Shown one piece after another: positions 7,112 through 13,714 of a stretch of 13,714 nt of DNA (position 1 is the stretch's first letter; each line of letters starts with the position of its first letter). This DNA comes from Jimgerdemannia flammicorona (lineage: Eukaryota; Mucoromycota; Endogonomycetes; Endogonales; Endogonaceae). Made by a program: the position numbers and the translations under genes. A model generated the notes under the pieces. It was not told the DNA's origin, searched no databases, and saw only the letters and a list, made by a program, of their open reading frames with translations. The DNA lies in assembly GCA_003990745.1 (NCBI GenBank), contig RBNI01004623.1:1-13714 (forward strand), in the 5' to 3' direction.

Positions 7112-7936
7112 ATGGAAATGCATCCCCCCACATTCTATAGATATACTACTGAAGAGTCAATCCTGACCTTCATTGAAGACTTTGAACAATTCGCCACCGT
7201 ATGAGCCCTTGGTGTGGATGCCCAATTGGCCCTTCTACCAGTCAGCCTCAGAGGACCTGCCAGAGACAAGTTCAATGCAGCCACCATTGCTGATACTGGT
7301 GCAGCCAAACTTGCCAATATGATGACCTTTCTCAGAACAACATATTATACCAAAGAGATCAAGCAAGCTCTCAAGGATCAACTCAATACTATCTGCCAGG
7401 GACTTAGTGAAGACCCCAACTCATTCTATACCCGAATTTGCCACCAGATTGTCCTGGCTGGCTATGATAATGCCCTCAAAGAACAAATAGCGGATTCAAC
7501 TTTCCTAAAAGGAGTTCACCCTGAAATTGTCCTTGCAATCCGGTCTACTCCAGCTGCACTGACCCTTGATCAGAAAGTGCTCTTTGCACAGAGATATTGG
7601 ACTGCCAGACACTCTGCCAAACACTCAATTGAGAAAATAACTGGCATCAAGATAGAGCCATCAAAGCCAACTAGTATCCTACCTGCCACAGTTGTGAACA
7701 GACAACCAACCCCACCTATCCCCAAGACAGCCAAAGCTGACCCAGTGGAAGAACTTGCCAAGAAGTTCACCAAGATGACTGCACACCTTGGTGATGTTGT
7801 TAGAGAAGTCCGAAGCGCCAACAGGAGACCAGTACAGAGATTTGCAACTGCCTCCTCCATCTCTTTCCAGTACCATTCAGGTTACACAACCTTTGGAGAG
7901 CACTTTCAACTTCGTTTTTGGAGAATAAGAGACTAA
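7112..7936 (+). pseudogene. Gag-like ORF of the younger LTR element
   Basis: This is probably the capsid (Gag) polyprotein of a Ty3/gypsy-type element. The ATG at 7112 starts MEMHPPTFYRYTTEESILTFI, followed by DFEQFA, a typical Gag opening. One in-frame TGA at 7202-7204 breaks it where a Trp or Arg would fit; from 7205 the frame is open to 7936. The body has LLPVSLRGPARDKF, then ALKDQLNTICQG, then FYTRICHQIVLAGY, a helical capsid pattern with Pro-rich and basic C-terminal parts. No CCHC zinc knuckle follows, because the text changes character at about 7850-7935 where the LINE begins. The last 20-30 codons are probably LINE leader. Assignment to Gag rests on pattern and on its place after the LTR and primer site. 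Confidence 0.65.
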
Positions 7937-7940
7937 CAAC

Positions 7941-9965
7941 ATGGTGACCAACAGGCAACCTGAGGTGCATACTGGGCAGGGTGGCCCAAGCGCTTTCGAC
8001 GGGTAGCAAGTGGGGAGGGGTCCGGGCCTGGGGGGGGGTATGAGGGGGCTGCTGGCCAGTGGACGTGGAAGGGGTGGAGGAGGCAGTAGAGGCTCAGGAT
8101 CTGGGAGGGCGAGCTTCACAGAGGTGGTGAAGGGGAGGCAGTAGGCGTCAGGGCTGGAGGGCTGGCTGAGGAGGGGCAAGGAGAATGAGAAGGTGACAGT
8201 GTAGAGGGGAGCAGCCCTTGGAAGGGGGGGCAGTAGTGCTGGGGGAGTAGCGGCTGTGGGGAGTATGACTGCTGATGGAGAGGGGACTGTCAATTTGGAA
8301 AAAAATCCAGATGTGACAGCTGATGGTGAGGCTGAGCAGCTGAGGCTTAGAAGACAAGGAGACTTAGCAGATGGTGTGATGGGACTGGCGGTGGCCCCGT
8401 TACTCAAAAAATCGATTTCGGCGTATGTGGTTACACTGTGCTTCTGGGGCCTAGTGGTGATGGCGAAAATGGTGCTGGGGCTTATCACTAAACAGGTGGC
8501 AGGAGCTGTGTCCATGAAGTTTTTGAAGGGACTGGAGGGAGTGGAGGTGGGTTTTGAGGAGGCGGCACCATTGGAGGAGGCACTGAAGGTTAGATTGGTG
8601 GTCGGTGAGGTGTGTGTTCCGATGGCACATTGTCTGAAGTGGGATCCCAGGGTAGTCCAACTGCTGGTGAAAGGAGTGCCAATGGTGACAGCAATGGAGA
8701 CGAGAAAGAGGGTTGAGGACTTCATGGCGGAATATGGAGAGGTGGTGGATATTGGATTCAGGGTCTGGGAAGAGACCTCACTCAGGACAGGTGACATGGA
8801 TGTGAGGATTTGGCTGGCTGGGAAGGAAGCAACTGGGAAGGCAAGGGACTGGCCTTTGGCAATGGTCTGGAGAGCAATTTTGTGTAAGGTGACGAGAGTA
8901 AAAGGAAGTGAGGAGGAGGAAGAGGATTTATTGGAAATACTAGAAGAGTTGGATAGTACTATAGAGAGGTGAGCGAAGGCTTGGGCAGCTCTTGTGGAGG
9001 CAATGCACTTGGAGGTGGTGGATAGAAAGCAGATTCGAGTGACCAAGGAGCAGTAGGAAAGGGCTCAGGGGTGGAAGAGGCAGAAGGAGCTGCTGGCCAA
9101 GCTGGATAATAGGCCACTGGGGAATGCGAGCAAGATGAAGGGCGCTGGGGGAGCCGAAGCAAGTGTCTGGGCTGGCGAGAGGGAGGGGAAGGATAAGATG
9201 GTGGTAGGAGAGGACAAAGAGAAGATTAGTATAGATCCTTATGCTGATGGCACGCTAGAGGTTTGGGAGGAGGAATGGGAGGGCTCCCCTACCCCTACCC
9301 CCCTTATCAGGCGTGGCCCGGCGGCCCGAACTAAGGTGGTAGAAGATGTGCCAATGCGAGGGGCCCAGAGGGTGCAATTTGGAGTTCCAGAGGTGGTGTA
9401 TGGAGAACAGGCAGTAGCGGCGGGTGAGGAGGAACTGGTGGATGTCCCGGAGGTATAGAAGGAGTCTGCAAGTACTAGAGCTGACACCACAATGTTGGAG
9501 GGAGGGAGGCCGGCAACTCCGGGGGGGAAGGAGGTAGGGAACTTACTTTGGATGTATCAGATGATGAATAACCTGGTGGCAGAAGAGTTGGGGAAGGTGG
9601 ACTTGCGAGTGATGAGTGATGAGTACTGGGCAGGGATACTGCAGGGGGATGGAGTAATGAAGGCATTGAAGGCGGAAATTCTTGTGGTGTACCTAGAGGA
9701 GGAGGGGTATGAGGTGGATAAGGAGAGGGAGGCAGAGATGGCGGTCATTGCTGGAGAGAGGGCTGAATACTGCTGGAACAAGCATCATAGACTGCAGCTC
9801 TGACAGGAGGCATGCATAGAGTACTGTGAAGAGTTTGAGGAGAAGGCAGATGAAGAGATGACTGAACTTCTGGCTGGATTGGAGGCTCAGAGGGCCAAAG
9901 AGGAGGAGGTGGCTGTGGAACACAATCTGGACATGGCGCAGGAGGAGATGAGCATAGAGCAGTAG
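7941..9965 (+). pseudogene. LINE ORF1 (RNA-binding, chaperone-like), interrupted
   Basis: ORF1 proteins of LINEs coat the element RNA. The first ATG is 7941 in a fair context; a second in-frame ATG is at 8040. The N-terminus is Gly/Arg-rich, followed by ASFTEVVKG (about 8109-8135), close to the SFAEVVKG-type motif of fungal LINE ORF1s. A middle region LLVKGVPM to EYGEVVDIGF (about 8652-8750) resembles an RRM-like fold with a 'V.G.P' strand and a 'G.V..I' strand. Next come acidic and Glu/Ala-rich, probably coiled-coil stretches to the end. In-frame stops lie at 8004, 8142, 8202, 8970, 9054, 9456 and 9801, all TAG or TGA. The frame never shifts. No CCHC knuckle was seen. The ending TAG at 9963-9965 may be the natural stop. 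Confidence 0.72.
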
Positions 9966-10016
9966 AGATCGATCGCCAATATAACATACTTCATTATGAA
10001 CAGTACAACCAACATT

Positions 10017-10680
10017 TTTTCTTTAAATGTGAATGGGTTACAGGGTGCTGCTCGACGTAGGAATATTTTTACTTGGATGAAGGGATTGGAGGCCGATCTC
10101 TTCCTCTTGCAGGATGTTAGGTGTGAGGATGATTTGGATAAGATGGAGTAGATGAGAGAATGGGGAGGTGTGGCGATTTGGAAGGGCAAGGTTGGGATTT
10201 TGGTTCGGAAAGGCAGAGGGGAGATACAGGATGTAAGGAGCTGGGGGAAGAGACTGGTCAGGGGTGAGTGGATTCGTGCAGGCTGGGAGCCAGTTACAGC
10301 GGGCTCCTGCTATTGTCTTGCAGTATGGGGTGAGTGGGTAGAGTGAGTGAGAGGATTACTGGAGAGTGGGAGTCTTGTAGAGGCAGGGGTGGATGTGCTT
10401 GGGGGAGATTTTAATATGGTTCGGAATGCACTATTGGATAGAACAGATGGAGGACGAGGTGCTGAAAGCAGGAGTGGAGGACTGGGGGCATGGGAGGAGG
10501 TCGAAAGATTGAGTGCTTTGGTGGACGCTGGTAGGGAGTGCTGGGGGAATAGGAGGGTTTACACACATTGGGCAGGAGGTCTGGGAACAAGGATCGATTG
10601 GATGTTGACAGCCAGCTGCTGGGGCCGAGATGTTTGGAAGTCACTGGAGGTGGAATGGTGTCCATGGTCAGATCACTGGG
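10017..10680 (+). pseudogene. APE-type endonuclease domain of LINE ORF2
   Basis: This domain would cut the genomic target to prime reverse transcription. The motifs of the exonuclease-endonuclease-phosphatase fold appear in order: SLNVNGL (10020-10040) at the N-terminus, LLQDVRC (about 10107-10127) where most copies carry LQET and the catalytic Glu is here Asp, GGDFNM (10401-10418), TRIDWML (10587-10607) and the SDH box (10668-10676) with its catalytic His. TAG at 10149 and TGA at 10344 interrupt it. The Glu-to-Asp change would weaken catalysis even without the stops. Confidence 0.85.
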
Positions 10681-11549
10681 GGCTTTTGGGACAGGGGTGC
10701 TTTGGGGGAAGTGGGGATGGGCCTGGACATTGGTGCCTCAATTTCTCTTTGTTAGATGATGAGACCCGGTGGGATGAGTGGGCTAAGGACATTCAGCGGG
10801 GAATGGAGAACTGGCGGCAGGAAGGTATCTCAGTTGGGGTTCAATGGATAAGGATGAAGGAGATGGCCAAGATTTACTGGAGTGAGGCTGGCAAGGAGGC
10901 AGGGAAGCAGAGGAGGCATAGAGTGTGTTGGGCTTCTATTAGATTGACTAGACTTTTGGAGGAGTGGGTGAGGCTGAGGTTGTTGGAGGGAGAAGAAGAT
11001 TGGAGGTTTATGAGGGCGAAAACGGAGATTGGGGAACTACAACAGGTGCTGCGGGAAGAGGAAGAGGCAAGGGTACAGAGCTTAGCAGCATGGCTCTGTT
11101 GGCAGGTTCTGGAGGAGGGGGAGAGGCCTTCCAAGTTTCTTATGAGGGCTCTCAGGGCAAGGTGGGTGCAGCAACAGTGGGAAGAGGTATTGGACTCAGA
11201 TGGTATACTGGTGCATAGTGTACAGGACATTCTTGGATTGCTGAAGGAGAGATGGAGGGGATTGTGGAGTGAGGAGGAGGGTGGGGCAGATGCCACAGCT
11301 ATTGACCAAGCATTGGAGGATTGGCACCCACTACAAGTTGAGGGGCTAGGTGGCTTGGGGATACCTGTACAGGAAATTGAGATCCACCAGGTTCTTGCTG
11401 CGACAACACCAGGAACAGCACCAGGACAGGATGGTCTGCCCTGAGACTTTTGGAAGTGAATGGTTGAAGTCCCAGAGGTGATGGGGGAGATGATGGCATT
11501 GTGCGATTTTATTCTGCAGACCAGGAGGTAGGTGGGGGAGCAGGACCTT

Positions 11550-12330
11550 GGGCTGGTGATGCTGATTTATAAAAACAAAGGAAGGAGGGAGGATTGGAAG
11601 AACTGGAGACCGATAATGTTGCTAGATATGGATAGAAAGTTGGTGACTAAGGTGGTGGTGGCAAGACTACAGAAGGTGGCCCAACAAGTCGTGGGTATTG
11701 AGCAGAGGGGATTTGTGGGTGGTCGACTCATCAGGGATGGCACTGCCTGGGTACATGGAGTTATTGAAGGGGCGAGAGCCTGTGGACAGGATGGGCATCT
11801 AGTCTTCTTGGACCAGGAGAAGGCTTATGATCGGGTGTGAAGAGTCTGGCTGGCAAAGGTTTTGGATAGAATAGGGGTTCCAACCTATTTCCGGTCAGCT
11901 ATGGTCAGCCTACTGGAAGGGAGTAGGGCGGTGCTCATGTGTAATGGTCATAGAGGGATGGCATTCCCCTTGGGTAGGGGGGTGCCCCAGGGGGACCCAT
12001 TGTCCCCCATTTTGTATGCTCTTTCCCTGGAACTCCTTATGGACAGAATTAGGTGGAGGATAGGAGGACTCTCCATCTATGGCATTGGATGGAAAGTTGG
12101 GGCCTTTGCTGATGACATGGTGGTTGGTTTGGGTTCGATTGTGAATGTTGATGAGCTCAAGGAGACTGTAGAGTGGTATGAGGAGAACTCTGAAGCAAAG
12201 CTGAATTGGTATAAGTGTGAAACAATGGTGCTTGGCAATGGTCTAATTGGAGGAGAGGTCATAGGAACAATAGTCCCCACTGGTGAGGCTATATGGTACT
12301 TGGGCATTTATTTGTCGATCTATGGGTCAG
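11550..12330 (+). pseudogene. Reverse transcriptase domain of LINE ORF2
   Basis: This is the polymerase core. WRPIMLLDMDRK (about 11604-11640), QRGFVGGR (about 11703-11726) and the first catalytic Asp in FLDQEKAYDRV (Asp at 11811-11813) are followed by a TGA at 11838 where an Arg codon is likely. The next block holds RGVPQGDPLSPILY (11976-12017) and the catalytic FADD at 12105-12116, both aspartates intact. YLGIYLS (about 12297-12317) closes the thumb. Catalytic residues are therefore conserved, and the domain is broken by nonsense only. Confidence 0.9.
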
Positions 12331-13432
12331 TTCTGCCCAGGCTTTGGTGGGAGCAGAGGATTGGAATCTGGGAGGAGGCCCTGCAGAGTTGGGGGGGAAG
12401 ACAATTTTCTTTGACAGGATGGGTTCCGATTTTGAATGTCTACTGGCTGCTAAAGTTGTGGTACTTGGTGTATCATCTGGACTTCCCAGTCTGGGTGGTG
12501 AAGAGATTGGTAAAATCAGTGAAGGGATGGATTTGGGCTGGGAGGTGGAGTCAGATTGGTTGGGAGACCTTGTCCCTACCAGTAGAGAGAGGTGGTCTCG
12601 GGCTAGTTGACTTTCCAAAATGGTTACACTGCTTGCGAGCATGGTGGGGGCAGTGGAATTGAGAGGAGGTGGTTGGGTTCCTTTGCTACAGAGGATCTGG
12701 GAGAGGCAGTCATCACCAAGAGGCTCGACTGGTGATCTCCTCTCATTAGTTGGACTTCAGAGTATGAAGCAACTGCGGTTCAAAGGATTTTGGTGAGGGA
12801 TAGCAGATGGGGTACACCGCATTGGAATTCGTTGGCAGGGGAATGAAGGGGAGGAGGATTGGGACCCAGCGATGTGGAGATGGGATCACATACTGCTGGG
12901 TGGTGCTCCCTTAATTGAGTTTGACATTAGTGATGGAGTGGAATGCCAAAGGGGACCAGGCCAGGATCTGTGGCCTAGCAGTTGACAAGGAGTCAGAATT
13001 GGCAAAAAATGGGACTGGAATAGTGTTTGGACCTGGAGTGCTGCAGTGAGAAAGTGGATGCTGCCAAAGTACTGGGTTGTCTGGTGGTGAATGCTGCAGA
13101 GGAATGCTATGCTCAACTTTTGATCGGGGCACCTTATCATTGGAGGTTGCTTCCACTGCGAGGAATGCCATAATGTAGGGCAGGAGGGGGGCTATGTACA
13201 GATGCTGGAACATTGGCTAGGAGAGTGTGAGGTGTTGGGGGATTTTTGGCGGACAATTGGGGAGCACTTGGGGGTACAGCATAGGAGAGATGGAGTACGG
13301 GAGAGGTGGGAGGACTTGAGGGACAGATTGGTAGGGGGGATAGGGAAGGAGTGGCTTACTTTGGGCTGGGTGTTGGCTATTTGGGTAGGGTTGGCCAGTC
13401 ACTGGCTATTTGTTTTTGAGGATGGGAGCTGA
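12330..13432 (+). pseudogene. LINE ORF2 C-terminal region with CCHC motif
   Basis: This is the Trp-rich region after RT that binds element RNA and target DNA. In the first frame it reads to ERGGLGLVDFPKWLHCLRA and then runs into TGA at 12660. After a one-base shift near 12640 the second frame continues to 13432. WDHILLGGAP, then WTWSAAVRKWMLPKYW and the usual 'WWxMLQ' segment (about 13037-13100) lead to Cys-Phe-His-Cys at 13148-13159. The distal His is at 13211-13213 and the last Cys at 13226-13228, giving C-x2-C ... H-x4-C. Four TGA codons interrupt the second frame. Confidence 0.8.
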
Positions 13433-13707
13433 CAGGGCTTGGGGGACTGGTTAATGCGGTGGCATAGGCTTATGGAAGACACCTTAACGGGCTGGTGGCT
13501 TGGTTGGGGGCTGTAGGGTGGTCGGAGGCATCGATTAGTAGAGAAAATTTGTGGACAGAGTGGGGGGAGAGTTGGTATAGTTGGTAGGAGGGTAATCTTT
13601 ATTCATAAGGAGGGGGGGAGGAGCCCCCCTATGGGGATTAGGTAGTGTGTGGTGATGATGTATAGTTATTTATAGACTGGTAATAAAGACAGAGTCCAAG
13701 TGACTAT
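13433..13707 (+). other. LINE 3' untranslated region
   Basis: G-rich, non-coding sequence follows the natural stop of ORF2. A six-G run flanked by AGG repeats lies at about 13610-13620. No ORF or known RNA motif was recognised. Confidence 0.65.
13682..13687 (+). terminator. LINE polyadenylation signal AATAAA
   Basis: AATAAA stands 20 bases before the A-tail, the usual place for the signal that ends the LINE transcript. Confidence 0.7.
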
Positions 13708-13714
13708 AAAAAAA
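13708..13714 (+). repeat. LINE 3' A-tail, cut by the window edge
   Basis: Seven A residues end the window directly after the LINE 3' UTR. The tail may be longer beyond the edge; the interrupted gag should resume after it. Confidence 0.7.

Larger units (their letters stand above)
5501..7940 (+). mobile_element. Younger LTR-type retroelement, 5' part, interrupted
   Basis: This block is compositionally uniform against its left flank. It contains an orphan ORF (5799-6560), an LTR-like control region ending at 6991, a primer-binding-site-like sequence and a gag-like ORF. This is the 5' end of an LTR retrotransposon, probably Ty3/gypsy to judge by the gag and by the leader. Pol and the 3' LTR are not in the window. 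The gag is cut by the LINE, so they should lie beyond the LINE, outside the window. Whether 5501-6566 belongs to this element or is a separate fragment is unsettled. Confidence 0.6.
9996..13432 (+). pseudogene. LINE ORF2 polyprotein: endonuclease, RT, CCHC; broken
   Basis: ORF2 nicks target DNA and reverse-transcribes the element RNA at the nick. The first ATG after the ORF1 stop is 9996, in the same frame as ORF1. Domains in order are APE-type endonuclease (about 10017-10700), a helical linker, RT (about 11550-12330), a C-terminal region and a CCHC motif (13148-13228). In-frame stops lie at 10149, 10344, 11442, 11457, 11529 and 11838. A one-base loss near 12636-12645 then shifts the frame. 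The rest reads in the new frame with TGA at 12794, 12983, 13088 and 13121, and the natural TGA at 13430-13432. Length, about 1140 codons, is normal for a fungal LINE ORF2. The Arg- and Trp-rich text suggests TGA mostly replaces CGA or TGG. Confidence 0.88.
7880..13714 (+). mobile_element. Nearly full-length LINE (non-LTR) retrotransposon
   Basis: This is a two-ORF LINE with APE-type endonuclease, RT and a C-terminal CCHC, of the fungal Tad1/L1-like kind. It ends in AATAAA and an A-tail at the window edge. Its 5' end lies somewhere in about 7850-7940, inside the gag of the host element. The sense strand is strongly G-rich and C-poor. ORF1 and ORF2 share one frame, with one frameshift near 12640. 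Every internal stop is TAG or TGA, so it appears full-length but inactivated by point mutations rather than 5' truncated, which is unusual for LINE copies. Target-site duplications cannot be seen because the window ends in the tail. Confidence 0.9.

Noticed and set aside
7877..9046. Minus-strand open frame of 389 codons, the longest in the window
   Set aside because: It is the shadow of LINE ORF1. In G-rich, C-poor sense DNA the antisense strand rarely forms stops, and the predicted protein is Ser/Pro/Thr/Leu low-complexity with no domain.
10874..11296. Minus-strand open frame of 140 codons
   Set aside because: Same compositional shadow, opposite LINE ORF2 linker sequence. It is Ser/Leu-rich with no motif.
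1..13714. CRISPR array, tRNA or rRNA genes, or a bacterial defence or operon system
   Set aside because: There are no regularly spaced repeats, no cloverleaf or rRNA segments and no ribosome-binding sites or operon layout. The whole window is accounted for by eukaryotic retroelements and their decay.

Overview
The window looks like a pure transposon nest from a filamentous fungus. I find no convincing host gene, no tRNA or rRNA and no CRISPR array. The fungal assignment is an inference. It rests on Ty3/gypsy, Ty1/copia-like and LINE retroelements lying side by side, with the older copies showing the TpA-rich, stop-riddled decay of C-to-T mutation (RIP-like, on both strands). I cannot name a species.

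Layout. (1) 1-2425, + strand: the 3' part of a Ty3/gypsy pol (reverse transcriptase from its N-terminal part, RNase H, integrase, GPY/F-like end), broken by stops and frameshifts. (2) 2511-3370, + strand: about 860 bases that read as one decayed frame I do not recognise. (3) 3394-about 4480, - strand: a second, far more decayed Ty3/gypsy pol (protease-RT linker, RT, start of RNase H). It has no usable ORF and shows only when the AT-rich DNA is read in all three minus frames. (4) About 4749-5499, + strand: a decayed gag-like region of a probable Ty1/copia element, cut off at about 5500.

At about 5500 the base composition changes sharply from AT-rich decayed DNA to normal, C-containing, codon-like DNA. 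(5) 5501-about 7940, + strand: a younger LTR-type element. It holds a 258-codon ORF of unknown function, an LTR-like block with TATA box, AATAAA and tandem repeats ending in ACA, a primer-binding-site-like sequence, and a gag with one internal stop. (6) About 7.9 kb to 13714, + strand: an almost full-length LINE that appears to have landed in that gag. It carries ORF1 (from 7941), an APE-type endonuclease, a reverse transcriptase with FADD, a C-terminal CCHC motif, a 3' UTR with AATAAA and an A-tail at the window end.

Decay deepens from right to left in nesting order: LINE and gag least, the 5' retroelement relics most. The LINE can be followed from ORF1 to its CCHC motif in a single frame with one late frameshift. 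Its internal stops are only TAG or TGA, as expected from single transitions at CAG, CGA or TGG codons. None of the elements looks able to make its full protein. The more unusual points are the orphan 258-codon ORF with its internal dyads next to or inside the LTR, the hidden minus-strand pol, and ORF1 and ORF2 of the LINE sharing one frame.
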